64,000 nt of DNA from Ww85 sp963745765 (GCA_963745765.1 CAVUYQ010000025.1:124001-188000), one strand, 5' to 3'. Positions 14,940 to 24,840 are shown, counted from the first letter of the stretch. Numbers and translations are program-made. Notes: generated by a model from the letters alone, not told the origin.

Positions 14940-17243
14940 TCAGACTAGACAGGTGCTCATTACCTGTTTGATATCCGTCTTTCCTTCGAAAATGAGATGG
15001 ATACCTTCCTGCAGCAGAACGGTCATGCCGTCTTCAATGGACTCTATCTTGATACTATCCGTTGGTGCTTTGTCGATGATGAGATCCTTGATTTTCCTGG
15101 TTGCGACCAGCAGTTCATAGAGACCCTGCCTTCCTTTGTAGCCACTGCCATTGCAGATTTCACATCCCTTGCTCCGGTACAGTATGAGTTGCTCGGAATG
15201 ATGGATATTAAGATGTTCAAAAAACATTACACCATAATGGTGCACAAGGTTATCGTATTCGCTCTTGCTCGGGGTATACGGTTCCTTGCAGTCTTCGCAC
15301 AGGGTTCTGACAAGGCGCTGGGCAAGGATTCCAAGCAGTGAGTCAGAAAAATTGAATGGATCCATACCCATATCGATAAGGCGGGTGATAGTCTCGGCCG
15401 CGGAATTGGTGTGCAGTGTGCTAAATACCACATGACCGGTCAAAGACGCCTCAATAGCCATCTTTGCCGTCTCCGAGTCGCGCATCTCACCGATCATGAT
15501 GACATCAGGGTCGGCACGCAGGAAGGCACGCATCGCTGTTGCAAAGGTATAGCCGATATGCGGTTTCACCTGGACCTGGCGGAGACGGTACTGGGTGATT
15601 TCCACCGGGTCTTCAGCCGTCCATATCTTTTTATCAGGGGTGTTGATATAATTGAGAACCGAGTGCAGCGTCGTCGTTTTGCCTGATCCTGTCGGCCCAA
15701 CCACCAGGAATATCCCGTACGGTTTGGTGATTGCCGGAATGAGCCGGTTCAGGATGCGCTCCGGAGCCAGTTTATAGATCGGAAGCGGTTTGCTGTCTGC
15801 CAGTACACGAAGAACGACATCTTCATTAGCGTCTGTTGTGGGCAGGGTGGCGACCCGCAGCTCGACATTATCAGCACGTGTGGTGGTAAACTTGATTTTT
15901 CCGTCCTGCGGTTTGCGACGCTCGGAGATATCGAGGTCGGCAAGCACCTTAATCCTGGCTATGACAGATTTTACATTTGCCTTGGGGATATTAAGGATGT
16001 TCATACAGGAGCCATCTACCCGATAGCGTACTTCGGCATCATGTTTGTTGCCGTAGGGTTCGATATGAATGTCTGAAGCCCCGGCATAGACGGCATCTTC
16101 AATAATTTTGTTTACCAGTTGTACGGCCGGTGCACTGTTAACCTCAACGTCGAGCGGACCCTCATCCGGTTTTTGATAAATTTCAGGGACGTAAACGTCA
16201 TCAATGGCCACTTCATTTGTCCCGTCAGCAGCCTCTGCATCATCTTCTTCCGGGGGTTGAAGCTTATCCAGCAAGGCTCGTATATCATCGCCAAAGGCCA
16301 GCAGAGCATTGATTTTTTTTGCCTTGAAGAGTCTCTTTATCTCCAGTAAACCGTCCTGGTTGGCCGGGTTCTTTGCGGCAACCACCAATTCGTTTTTTTT
16401 CTGTTCGAGAGGAACAATAAGGTGGTTGCGGAAAATTTCGGCGGGAGCCCGGGTGACGAGACTCTCGGCCAGATACTGATCTATGTTCAAGTCGACAAAG
16501 GTGGTCTTATAGACAAAGGCGAGCGCGTCTCCGAGATCAGACTTGGCGACGAGGAAATTCTCCATCAAAACGGTCTCGACCTCTTTCTCCTGCTGGGTTG
16601 CAATAACCATTGCCCGCTCCATCTCCTGTGCTGAGATGATCTCCCGGTTGACGAGTTCCTCGTAGCGCATCGGGATTTTCTTGCCGCTCTTGTAATGATT
16701 GAATAAGGCGATGCCGAGCGTGTCTGCCAGCTCCCTGATCCGTTCTTCATCGATGGTGTTGAAATGCGCGTCATGCTTCTTGTTGATCAGCTCAATAACG
16801 CCCATCAGATTTGCTTTGTATGCTATCGGGGTGGCAAGAACCTGTCTCGTCCTGCTGCCGGTTTTTTTGTCCCACCTGGCATCAAAGGTCAAGGTCTGGT
16901 GAATACCCTGTAATTCATCGGAGTCATAGACATTGCTGATATTGAGCATCTGTCTTGTCTTGGCAACGAAACCGGTGATACTTGACCGGTCGATCTCCAT
17001 TCGTATCTTGCTTAATGAATCACCCGGCAGCAGGACCCAGGACACCAGTTTGTTTTTCTTCGCATCAACAAGAAAGATGGTCGCCATCTCGACATTGTAG
17101 ATGGCGAGTATCTTGTTTCTGAGCCCGACCATGATGGCATTCGGGGTCGAGGCGGCATGGATCTCGTTGACAAGTTTTTTGAACCGTTCGTCATAGAGCT
17201 GCTGAGATGGATTGGTTTTGCTTGGTGATGCAGGGGAATCCAT
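14940..17243 (-). CDS. GspE/PulE/PilB-family secretion ATPase with N-terminal GAF domain
   Basis: A 767-residue cytoplasmic AAA-type ATPase. Residues about 20-195 form a GAF domain (NAIMVGLRNKILAIYN through DTLGIALFNHY); about 215-330 resemble the MshEN/T2SSE N-terminal domain; the rest is the motor, with Walker A GPTGSGKTTT, the Walker B region VIMIGEMRDSETA, the His-box SLTGHVVFSTLHTN, and the zinc tetracysteine CEDC...CEICNGSGY. It would power pilus or type II secretion assembly. No gspF/D/G or pil genes flank it, so it is an orphan motor; the GAF domain suggests ligand control (inference). Confidence 0.92.
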   Translation of the reverse strand: MDSPASPSKTNPSQQLYDERFKKLVNEIHAASTPNAIMVGLRNKILAIYNVEMATIFLVDAKKNKLVSWVLLPGDSLSKIRMEIDRSSITGFVAKTRQMLNISNVYDSDELQGIHQTLTFDARWDKKTGSRTRQVLATPIAYKANLMGVIELINKKHDAHFNTIDEERIRELADTLGIALFNHYKSGKKIPMRYEELVNREIISAQEMERAMVIATQQEKEVETVLMENFLVAKSDLGDALAFVYKTTFVDLNIDQYLAESLVTRAPAEIFRNHLIVPLEQKKNELVVAAKNPANQDGLLEIKRLFKAKKINALLAFGDDIRALLDKLQPPEEDDAEAADGTNEVAIDDVYVPEIYQKPDEGPLDVEVNSAPAVQLVNKIIEDAVYAGASDIHIEPYGNKHDAEVRYRVDGSCMNILNIPKANVKSVIARIKVLADLDISERRKPQDGKIKFTTTRADNVELRVATLPTTDANEDVVLRVLADSKPLPIYKLAPERILNRLIPAITKPYGIFLVVGPTGSGKTTTLHSVLNYINTPDKKIWTAEDPVEITQYRLRQVQVKPHIGYTFATAMRAFLRADPDVIMIGEMRDSETAKMAIEASLTGHVVFSTLHTNSAAETITRLIDMGMDPFNFSDSLLGILAQRLVRTLCEDCKEPYTPSKSEYDNLVHHYGVMFFEHLNIHHSEQLILYRSKGCEICNGSGYKGRQGLYELLVATRKIKDLIIDKAPTDSIKIESIEDGMTVLLQEGIHLIFEGKTDIKQVMSTCLV

Positions 17244-17650
17244 TATACGTCCTGTTTCCGGCTGAGAGGATATTTGGCGGCAGCTTATCTTGGGCCTGTT
17301 AACCGGTTAACCAGGCGGGTGAGGCGTACCTGTCACGATACAGATCGCTGCCAAGGGTAGAGAGTACGTCTAACTATAGCACAAAAAAAATCAGGGTGAA
17401 AAGCACAATGCAACAAAAATGTAATTCGTATTACGAGTAATTGGATCCTGTGCACGGAGCTCTTTGAAAAGTTGATCAGTTGAGTCGGCAAGGTTGCAGG
17501 CGTCGCTTTACCCGGTCTGAGCTGACCACGGTGAGAGCGGAATGAACTTGGTTATGACGCACCACTCGTATCCGCTATTGACTTGACGGTGAAAACAGAA
17601 AAAATACGGCGGTTTCATGGGCACTGATGGTCGATGCGATCTTCTTTAAT
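17244..17650. other. Intergenic region with a 12-base palindrome
   Basis: This 407-base gap carries the perfect palindrome TTAACCGGTTAA (17299-17310), flanked by CCTG and CCAGG, about 55 bases upstream of the GspE-like start. It could be a regulator site. No gene or RNA is recognised in the rest. Confidence 0.5.
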
Positions 17651-18031
17651 TCAGCAGGTTGAGTGAAAAAGGCCGCCGACACGAATATCTCGTTCAACGT
17701 TTTCGTTGTAGATTTCAACGCCCCGTTTTGTATCGGTTACAATTGCTTCAATACCCTTTGCCTGCAGGTAGGCCATCGTCTCGGGGGCAACCTTGAGGCG
17801 CGAAAAGATACCGCGTGTAAGAATAATTGTTTCGCAGCGATGTTCCACCAGTTCCATCACATCAGCGACCTGGATTCCGTCTGAGTGGTTTGTCCCTGTC
17901 TCATCCCAGTTCCAGGTTCGTCCCCCGCCCGGCCAGATCTTGAAATCCTTGCCTTTACCGATTAATTCGACATCCATTTTCCCCCAGCCGGCGGAAAGTA
18001 TACGAGGAGAGACATGTGCCAATGAGTTCAT
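17651..18031 (-). CDS. Mth938-like/NDUFAF3 fold domain protein (DUF498)
   Basis: A 126-residue single-domain protein. The signatures ILSAGWGKMDVE, FKIWPGGGRTWNWDETGT and the C-terminal VGGLFHSTC are those of the Mth938-like family, whose bacterial function is unknown; the eukaryotic relative NDUFAF3 helps assemble complex I. The ATG at 18031 follows GAAGAGG and is preferred to a GTG three codons upstream. It lies between GspE and rubrerythrin on the same strand. Confidence 0.88.
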   Translation of the reverse strand: MNSLAHVSPRILSAGWGKMDVELIGKGKDFKIWPGGGRTWNWDETGTNHSDGIQVADVMELVEHRCETIILTRGIFSRLKVAPETMAYLQAKGIEAIVTDTKRGVEIYNENVERDIRVGGLFHSTC

Positions 18032-18154
18032 CGTTTTCACCTCTTCGACAGTAGTATTCTGACAGGGCCGGTCCTGTTTCCTTCTTGTCTGCTGTTCTCC
18101 AGGAGAAGTTCTGCTGTTCCGCCGGAATAGTGCTGAGATATTCCGGCTTGTCTG

Positions 18155-18655
18155 TCAGGCCACGATTTCGAAAACCTTCGGCAGTGCCCCGCAGACCGGG
18201 CATAGCGCAGTTACCTTGCCCATCTCAATAAAACCACAGATAGGGCAGAGGTAAAATTCGCTTATATCCATATCGCGATTGTTTTTCACGGCCTCAAGTG
18301 CCTTTGCATAGATCGCCGCATGTACCTTTTCCGCTCCAAGGGCAAAGCGGAACATGGTTTTTGCCTTGTGCCCCTCTTCGTTGGCCAGTTCGGCCATGGG
18401 AGGATACATTTCGGTGTATTCGAAAGTCTCGCCATCAATGGCAGACTGAAGATTGGCGGCTGTGGTAGCAATTGCCTCAAGAGCCCTGAGATGACCTTCC
18501 GCATGAATTTTTTCAGCTTCCGCCGTGGTTTTGAAAAGCTTGGCAACATTCACAAATCCTTCCCGCTCAGCCTTTTTGGCAAAGGCGGAATATTTCTGGA
18601 AGGCCTGGCTTTCGCCGGCGAAGGCCTCTTTAAGATTCTCTGTTGTTGATGCCAT
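18155..18655 (-). CDS. rbr: Rubrerythrin
   Basis: A 166-residue rubrerythrin: N-terminal diiron bundle with EAFAGESQAFQKY, the EAEKIHAEGH motif, and GAEKVHAAIY, followed by a rubredoxin-like FeCys4 centre (CPICG near 138, CPVCG near 155). It reduces hydrogen peroxide with electrons from NAD(P)H via rubredoxin-type carriers, protecting anaerobes from oxygen. The ATG at 18655 behind GGAG is chosen; 30 upstream codons are spurious. Compare the rubredoxin-less ferritin-like protein at 11659. Confidence 0.92.
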   Translation of the reverse strand: MASTTENLKEAFAGESQAFQKYSAFAKKAEREGFVNVAKLFKTTAEAEKIHAEGHLRALEAIATTAANLQSAIDGETFEYTEMYPPMAELANEEGHKAKTMFRFALGAEKVHAAIYAKALEAVKNNRDMDISEFYLCPICGFIEMGKVTALCPVCGALPKVFEIVA

Positions 18656-18823
18656 ACGGTGTCTCCTTGAGTAAAATAATGAATTGTTATTGGCAAATCG
18701 TTTTTGAAAAGGTATGACCGACCTGAATATACCCGAGAATGCCAAAAGTGCAAAACAAGGATTTTATCTCGCCCATCTGAGTGGTGACCGGGAATAAAAC
18801 CCGACTGAAAGAGAGCAATAACT

Positions 18824-20404
18824 ATGGATAAATGGAAATTTCCCTATTCTTCGCAGCGTTACCCCGTTTGTGCCGCCAATATGGTTGCCACCTCCCAGCC
18901 TCTAGCCGCCCAGGCGGGCCTGCGCATGCTGCTGGACGGCGGCAACGCGGTGGATGCTGCACTGGCTGCGGCAATTACTCTTACCGTCGTCGAACCGACC
19001 AGCAACGGCATCGGTAGTGACGCCTTTGCGCTGATATGGGACGGCCATCAGTTGCATGGGATCAATGGCTCGGGATGCTCGCCGAAAGGCTGGTCGCCTG
19101 AGCGTTTCGCCGGACGTGATTCGATGCCGCCGCTGGGCTGGGACACGGTGACCGTTCCCGGGGCCGTTTCTGTCTGGTGGGCATTGTCTGAGCGCTTTGG
19201 ATCACTGACTTTTGAAAAATTGTTCGGACCTGCTATCGGCTATGCAAGAGACGGTTTTTGCGTATCTCCCGTTACCGCGAAACGATGGCGTGATGCCGCG
19301 GATATCTACCGGGACTATCCAGATTTCTGCAGGACATTTCTGCCCAATGGCGTGGCGCCTTTGCCGGGAGATTCTTTCATCTGCCGTGAAATGGCTGACA
19401 CGCTGCAGGAAATTGCGGCAAGCGGGGGCGAGTCGTTTTATCGGGGAGCGCTTGCCAGGAAAATGGTTCATTGTTCAGAGCAGCAGGGGGGGGCCTTGAG
19501 CCTTGCTGATCTGGCTTCCCACGAGCCACTCTGGGTTAAACCGATAGCGCAGCACTACCGTGGCTATGATGTTCATGAAATACCGCCAAACGGACAGGGT
19601 ATTGCCGCACTGGCTGCACTTGGCATTTTAGCTCACTTTGACCTGGCGAAATTTCCGGTAGATTCGGCCGATTCGATTCATCTCCAGGTGGAGGCAATGA
19701 AGTTGGCCTTTGCCGATGTTTTCCGTCATGTTGGTGACGAAAAGGCCATGCGGCTGAACTGCATGGAACTGCTTGAACCCGGCTACTTGAAAGAACGTTC
19801 TCTTCTTATCGATATGGAAAACGCCGGTTTTCCCGAGACTGGCATCATCGAGGAGAAGGGTACGGTTTATCTGACCAGCGGTGATGCTGACGGAATGATG
19901 GTTTCATATATTCAATCCAATTTCAATGGATTCGGTTCCGGCGTGGTTGTGCCAGGGACCGGGATCAGCCTGCATAATCGCGGTTGCGGATTCAGCCTGG
20001 AAGCGGGGCACCCTAACCAGGTAGGAGGGGGAAAACGACCGTTTCATACCATTATTCCGGCCTTTGTGACCGAAAATGGAAAACCGGTGCTGAGTTTTGG
20101 GGTCATGGGAGCACACATGCAGGCCCAGGGGCATGTGCAGATGATAACGCGAATATTTGACTATGGACAGAATCCCCAGGCTGCTTCGGACGCGCCCCGC
20201 TGGCACGTGATGCCGGATATGAAACTGGCGCTTGAACGCGGGTTTGCCGGTTCGGTTGTTGAAGAACTTATCCGGCGGGGGCACACCATTGTCAGGGATG
20301 AACCGGAGAAACTCTTTGGCGGGGCCCAACTGATCAGGAAGAGTGGGGACTTTTATGTGGCCGGCTCGGATCATCGGAAAGACGGTCAGGCTGTCGGTTT
20401 TTGA
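18824..20404 (+). CDS. Gamma-glutamyltransferase family protein
   Basis: A 526-residue Ntn hydrolase, autoprocessed in the family into large and small subunits. The N-terminal half has GGNAVDAALA and EPTSNGIGSDAF; the nucleophile is expected at the Thr of EKGTVYLTSGDADG, which replaces the classical TTH motif. The late GGGKRPFHTI and SFGVMGAHMQ match the family. It cleaves gamma-glutamyl bonds such as that of glutathione. No signal peptide is visible, so it is predicted cytoplasmic, like the shorter GGT-like proteins. It precedes mnmH by 54 bases. Confidence 0.9.
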   Translation: MDKWKFPYSSQRYPVCAANMVATSQPLAAQAGLRMLLDGGNAVDAALAAAITLTVVEPTSNGIGSDAFALIWDGHQLHGINGSGCSPKGWSPERFAGRDSMPPLGWDTVTVPGAVSVWWALSERFGSLTFEKLFGPAIGYARDGFCVSPVTAKRWRDAADIYRDYPDFCRTFLPNGVAPLPGDSFICREMADTLQEIAASGGESFYRGALARKMVHCSEQQGGALSLADLASHEPLWVKPIAQHYRGYDVHEIPPNGQGIAALAALGILAHFDLAKFPVDSADSIHLQVEAMKLAFADVFRHVGDEKAMRLNCMELLEPGYLKERSLLIDMENAGFPETGIIEEKGTVYLTSGDADGMMVSYIQSNFNGFGSGVVVPGTGISLHNRGCGFSLEAGHPNQVGGGKRPFHTIIPAFVTENGKPVLSFGVMGAHMQAQGHVQMITRIFDYGQNPQAASDAPRWHVMPDMKLALERGFAGSVVEELIRRGHTIVRDEPEKLFGGAQLIRKSGDFYVAGSDHRKDGQAVGF

Positions 20405-20458
20405 AACAACCTGCTTCCATGAAAGTATGGTGCAGGCGGTTGGCCCTGGAACGGTACT

Positions 20459-21571
20459 ATGATAATGGATTCAGTAGTGGACATAACTATCAGCAATTTT
20501 GAGAAGATCGTTGTTGATGATGTTCCCCTGGTAGATGTCAGGGCTCCGATTGAATTCGCTTCAGGGGCCATTCCCGGTGCCAGGAACCTGCCGCTTATGG
20601 ATGACGAGCAGCGCCATCGTGTCGGCAAATGCCACAAACAAAACGGTCCCGAAGCAGCAGTAAGACTCGGCTATAAGCTGGTAAACGGTGACATAAAAAA
20701 AGAACGGGTAGCGGCATGGCGTGGCCTGCTTGCGGATTATCCCGATGCCTGTTTGTACTGCGCACGCGGAGGACTGCGTTCAAAGATTGCCGGTGACTGG
20801 ATACTTGAGGACACCGGGAAATCGGTGGCACGGCTGAAGGGGGGGTATAAAGCATTCAGGAACTACCTTCTTGATCATCTGAAACCGGAGTGGCTCAAGA
20901 GTATGCCGATCATCCTCGGCGGGCGCACCGGCTCAGGAAAAACAATGCTCCTGGTCAAGCTTGAAAATGCTGTCGATCTAGAGAAGCTGGCGCATCATCG
21001 CGGGTCGTCATTTGGCAGATTTATCACACCCCAACCGGGCCAGGCCGATTTTGAAAACAGATTGGCATACGCCCTGATCAAGCATGAAGCGCAAAATTTC
21101 TCTCACGTTATTCTCGAGGACGAGGGGCGTCATGTGGGGAAACGCTTTCTGCCGAAAGAACTTGCCGATTATTTTTCAACCGGCGGCCTCGTTGTCCTGG
21201 AGACTCCTTTGCCTTTAAGGACGGAAAACACCTATGCCGAATACGTTGTCGCCGCCCAGGCGGAATACGAAGCGGAATACGGGCGGGAAAAGGGAAATGA
21301 GCGCTGGTTTGTCGAGATGAATCTGGGTGTTGAGCGCATTGGCAAGCGTCTTGGCGGGAGTCTTCTGCGGCAGGTCAGAGACCTGCTTGAGCAGGCCCAT
21401 ATGCATCAGGGCCGCTCGGGGTCGCCGGAACTACACAGGGAATGGGTGCAACTCCTGCTGCGTGACTATTATGATCCCATGTACGATTACCAGATTGAGA
21501 AAAAAAAAGGCTCGATCGTTTTCACGGGCGACGCCGCTGCCGTGTTGGGCTATCTGCAAGGGAAGAAATAA
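20459..21571 (+). CDS. mnmH: tRNA 2-selenouridine synthase
   Basis: A 370-residue enzyme that converts 2-thiouridine to 2-selenouridine at the wobble position of some tRNAs, using selenophosphate and geranyl diphosphate. The rhodanese domain (residues about 8-130) has LVDVRAPIEF and the catalytic Cys in YCARGGLRS; a P-loop follows as GGRTGSGKTMLL, then HRGSSFG and the C-terminal helical part with RDYYDPMYDYQ, all family signatures. Presence implies a selenophosphate synthetase elsewhere in the genome. Confidence 0.94.
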   Translation: MIMDSVVDITISNFEKIVVDDVPLVDVRAPIEFASGAIPGARNLPLMDDEQRHRVGKCHKQNGPEAAVRLGYKLVNGDIKKERVAAWRGLLADYPDACLYCARGGLRSKIAGDWILEDTGKSVARLKGGYKAFRNYLLDHLKPEWLKSMPIILGGRTGSGKTMLLVKLENAVDLEKLAHHRGSSFGRFITPQPGQADFENRLAYALIKHEAQNFSHVILEDEGRHVGKRFLPKELADYFSTGGLVVLETPLPLRTENTYAEYVVAAQAEYEAEYGREKGNERWFVEMNLGVERIGKRLGGSLLRQVRDLLEQAHMHQGRSGSPELHREWVQLLLRDYYDPMYDYQIEKKKGSIVFTGDAAAVLGYLQGKK

Positions 21572-21903
21572 ATCTCACACGAGCATGAAAATGCACAAAG
21601 AGAGAAGATGCGCTCTGTTGTTCGGCGTTATTAAAGGAATACCTTGAAGCGTCTATGCTGGAGTTATTTTTCTGTTTAAATTGTCTACAAAAATGGCAGA
21701 TATTAATGTAATCTCTTCAGGTTAATAAATTTTATAACATGTTGTTGACACTGCGCAATATCTATTTTAATACTCTATTTAGTGAAAAGGTCGGTCAGCC
21801 TCTGGGTTTCGGCTAACGTTCTTGACTCAGGAGAGACGGAGAAAATTATCAGAGCAGCCTAGTCAAACATTGCAGTTTCAACTACTAAACTCGGGAGGAG
21901 ACT
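21572..21903. other. Intergenic promoter region of the tct-prp operon
   Basis: This 332-base AT-rich gap contains the consensus promoter at 21745-21773 and a leader of about 125 bases. No riboswitch class was recognised in the leader. Confidence 0.55.
21745..21773 (+). promoter_or_regulatory. Sigma-70-type promoter for tctCBA-prpDB
   Basis: TTGACA at 21745-21750, a 17-base spacer, and TAATAC at 21768-21773, in an AT-rich setting ahead of the tctC operon. Confidence 0.7.
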
Positions 21904-22878
21904 ATGAAGATCAGTGCGGCAAAATCATTGTTGTTGAGTTTGTTCTTTGTTTTTGGAGTTACCGGTACAGCCTTGGCCTATGAGTGCATCGCACCAGCGA
22001 ATCCTGGTGGCGGCTGGGACTTCACCTGCCGTCAAATCGGTAAAGTCATGTATGACATCGGTGCGATCGATAAACCGATGCAGGTCACGAACATGGCAGG
22101 TGCCGGGGGCGGAATTGCCTTCAATTACGTTGTAGCGGAGCGAAATAACGATGAAGATCTCGTCGTTGCCGCTTCGTCGGCAACGACGACCCGGCTAGCC
22201 CAGAATGCGTATGCCGGCATGACGGCCGACCAGGTGCGCTTCGTCGGTGCAGTCGGTGCCGATCCCGGCATCATTATGGTCGGTGCAAAGAGCCCTTTCA
22301 AATCTCTCAATGATCTCGTCGAGGCAATCAAGAAAGATCCACAATCGGTGGCTTTCGCCGGTGGTTCAATCGCGGGCGGCTTCGATCATATCAAGCCGTT
22401 GATGATCCTGCTGCGAGCGGGCATGAATGTCAAGGATGTGACCAAGGTCAGGTACGTCGCCTTCAATGGTGGCGGTGAGGCCATCACCCAGACGATCGGC
22501 GGTTTTACCCAGGCGATGAGCGGTGACATGTCGGAAGTCGTCGGCTTTATTAAATCCGGTGATATACGGGTGCTTGCCGTCTTGACAGAGGAACGTGTTC
22601 CGGGCTTTGAGGATATACCGACTGCAAAAGAGCAGGGTTATGATGTTGTTGCGGTTAACTGGCGTGGTCTGTATGTGCCCAAAGGAATTTCCGATAAAGC
22701 CTTCGAGCAGTGGGCAGACCGCCTCAAGAAAGTCGCCGATTCCGAGGAGTGGAAGAAAATCATGGCAACCAACGGCCTGGCACCGTTTACCAAGGTCGGG
22801 GCTGCCTTTCAGACGTATATAGATGGCGTAACCGCCGAGATCCGCGATATAAGCAAAGAGCTCGGAGTGATCCAGTAA
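21904..22878 (+). CDS. tctC: Tripartite tricarboxylate transporter, periplasmic binding protein TctC
   Basis: A 324-residue periplasmic solute-binding protein of the Bug/TctC family, with a signal peptide ending near residue 23 (GTALA). Family marks are APANPGGGWDFTCR at the start of the mature protein, MAGAGGGIAFNYV, and NWRGLYVPKG. It captures a tri- or dicarboxylate for TctAB. GGGAGG precedes the ATG, and its stop overlaps the tctB start (TAATG). The ligand cannot be read from the sequence; the co-transcribed prpD and prpB suggest 2-methylcitrate or a related acid. Confidence 0.92.
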   Translation: MKISAAKSLLLSLFFVFGVTGTALAYECIAPANPGGGWDFTCRQIGKVMYDIGAIDKPMQVTNMAGAGGGIAFNYVVAERNNDEDLVVAASSATTTRLAQNAYAGMTADQVRFVGAVGADPGIIMVGAKSPFKSLNDLVEAIKKDPQSVAFAGGSIAGGFDHIKPLMILLRAGMNVKDVTKVRYVAFNGGGEAITQTIGGFTQAMSGDMSEVVGFIKSGDIRVLAVLTEERVPGFEDIPTAKEQGYDVVAVNWRGLYVPKGISDKAFEQWADRLKKVADSEEWKKIMATNGLAPFTKVGAAFQTYIDGVTAEIRDISKELGVIQ

Positions 22879-23318
22879 TGGCCAGTGACCGGATATTCGG
22901 GTTGCTTGCCGCCGTCGTTGCACTCGCCTACATGGCGAGTGCAACGCAGATTCCGGCCGGCCTCATGACCGATCCGGTCGGCTCGAGAGGGTTTCCGTTG
23001 ATTGTCGGAGCTGTTGGTGCGATAAGCGCCATGTTCATGGTGTTTTTGCCCGACAAGGACCCGGCCTGGCCGGGGTTACGCACCTGGGGCGCTTTGCTCT
23101 TTTCCGTGCTCGTGCTGATTGGCTATGCCTATGCCCTGAAACCTTTGGGTTTCTTGATTCCGACGGCACTGACTGCGGGAATTTTGAGCTATCAGATATC
23201 GCCTCATTACAAACATGCCATCGCAGCCGGAGCGGGGCTCTCCATCACGCTTTTTCTGATCTTTAAATTTGCCTTGGGCCTGGGTCTGGTTGCTTTCCCC
23301 AGGTGGCTGATAGGGTAG
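22878..23318 (+). CDS. tctB: Tripartite tricarboxylate transporter, small membrane subunit TctB
   Basis: A 146-residue protein with four hydrophobic segments, the size and layout of TctB. The ATG at 22878 shares a base with the tctC stop, so translation is coupled; the longer open frame upstream is spurious. It joins TctA in the inner membrane. Confidence 0.88.
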   Translation: MASDRIFGLLAAVVALAYMASATQIPAGLMTDPVGSRGFPLIVGAVGAISAMFMVFLPDKDPAWPGLRTWGALLFSVLVLIGYAYALKPLGFLIPTALTAGILSYQISPHYKHAIAAGAGLSITLFLIFKFALGLGLVAFPRWLIG

Positions 23319-23328
23319 GAGACTTCTT

Positions 23329-24840
23329 ATGGAGACAGATATACTGTCCAATCTGGCTCTCGGATTTTCGATTGCTCTTTCTCCCTCTACGCTGGTTCTG
23401 TCGGTGATTGGCTGTTTTCTGGGAACCATCATTGGTGCCCTGCCCGGACTGGGGCCTTCAAACGGCGTTGCCATCCTGATCCCGCTTACCTTTGCCCTGG
23501 GACTTGATGCGATTTCATCGCTGGTATTGATGACGTCAGTTTACTATGGAGCGATGTACGGGGGGCGGATCAGTTCAATCCTGCTGAATATTCCAGGTGA
23601 TGAACCGGCCTTGATGACCACCCTGGACGGTTATCCGATGGCCAAGGCAGGGCGGGCCGGCGATGCACTGGTGCTGTCGGGTGTCGCATCTTTTGTCGGG
23701 GCTTTTCTCGCAACCGTCGGTTTGATGCTGCTGGCTCCGGTCCTGGCCAGAGTCGCCTTTTTATTCGGGCCGGCAGAGTATTTTGCCCTGTATCTCCTGG
23801 CCTTTTGTACCTTGGGGGGGATGGCCAGCAGGAACCAGGCGAAAGCGGCGCTGGCATCATGCATCGGTCTGGGCGTGGCCATGGTCGGCGTGGATAGTAC
23901 AACGGGCATGCCTCGTCTGACGGGAGGCAACCTGCATTTATATGATGGTGTGGATTTCCTCGTTGCTATCGTCGGGATGTTCGCCATTACGGAAGTGTTC
24001 TTTTTTATTGAAAGCAAAGGCAGGGATTCTTCCATCGGTGTAAAACTGGAAAAAGTGACGATTCCGTGGAAAGACATCTGGGAGACCAAATGGACCATGC
24101 TCAGATCAACCGTTATCGGTTTTATTGCCGGAGTCCTGCCGGGAGCCGGGGCATCACTCGGCAGTTTTCTGGCCTACTCCACTGAAAAAGCGATCGCCGG
24201 TGAAAAGGGTGGTTTTGGTACCGGCGTAGCAAAAGGCATCGCCGCGCCGGAAGCCGGCAATAATGCGGCTGCGGGCGGTGCCCTGGTACCGATGCTGACG
24301 CTTGGCGTTCCAGGTTCCGGTACGACCGCAGTGCTGCTTGCCTTGCTGGTAACGCTCAATATCACGCCGGGACCAACACTTTTCAGGGATAACCCCGATG
24401 TTGTCTGGGGCCTGATCGCCTCGCTGCTGATCGCCAATTTCGTCCTGCTGCTGATGAATGTTCCGATGATGAAGATCTTTGTGCGCATCCTGCAAGTGCC
24501 GGCCTGGCTGCTGCTGCCGGGCGTGACGATGATATCTTTTGTCGGCATTTATTCGTTGTCCGGAAGCTATTTCGATCTGCTGATGATGGTTTGTTTCGGC
24601 GTATTGGGATATGTTCTTCGCAAGCTCGGCATCCCCACTGTTCCGGTAATCCTGGGCATTCTTCTTGGCGGGCACATGGAGACCGCCCTGCGTCGAGCTA
24701 TGGTTTTATCAAACGGGGAGTGGACGTATCTCTTCTCGTCGCCAATTGCCATTGGCCTCTGGACTGCCGCCGTAGTGGGTTTCATAGCTCCGATGTTTCT
24801 GCGTAAGACACTGAGGAGACCGCAACTGTTAGAGGATTAA
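23329..24840 (+). CDS. tctA: Tripartite tricarboxylate transporter, large membrane subunit TctA
   Basis: A 503-residue permease with about eleven to twelve membrane segments. Conserved stretches include GALPGLGPSNGVAIL, the MYGGRISSILLNIPG loop, GVLPGAGASLGSFLAY and APEAGNNAAAGG...TLGVPGSG, which define TctA and form the solute path. It uses the ion gradient to import the carboxylate delivered by TctC. Confidence 0.95.
   Translation: METDILSNLALGFSIALSPSTLVLSVIGCFLGTIIGALPGLGPSNGVAILIPLTFALGLDAISSLVLMTSVYYGAMYGGRISSILLNIPGDEPALMTTLDGYPMAKAGRAGDALVLSGVASFVGAFLATVGLMLLAPVLARVAFLFGPAEYFALYLLAFCTLGGMASRNQAKAALASCIGLGVAMVGVDSTTGMPRLTGGNLHLYDGVDFLVAIVGMFAITEVFFFIESKGRDSSIGVKLEKVTIPWKDIWETKWTMLRSTVIGFIAGVLPGAGASLGSFLAYSTEKAIAGEKGGFGTGVAKGIAAPEAGNNAAAGGALVPMLTLGVPGSGTTAVLLALLVTLNITPGPTLFRDNPDVVWGLIASLLIANFVLLLMNVPMMKIFVRILQVPAWLLLPGVTMISFVGIYSLSGSYFDLLMMVCFGVLGYVLRKLGIPTVPVILGILLGGHMETALRRAMVLSNGEWTYLFSSPIAIGLWTAAVVGFIAPMFLRKTLRRPQLLED

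Noticed and set aside
24154..24675. 173-codon minus-strand frame opposite tctA, and similar long frames opposite tctC, GGT and acsA
   Set aside because: They lie wholly inside firmly identified genes and have no family features or ribosome sites.
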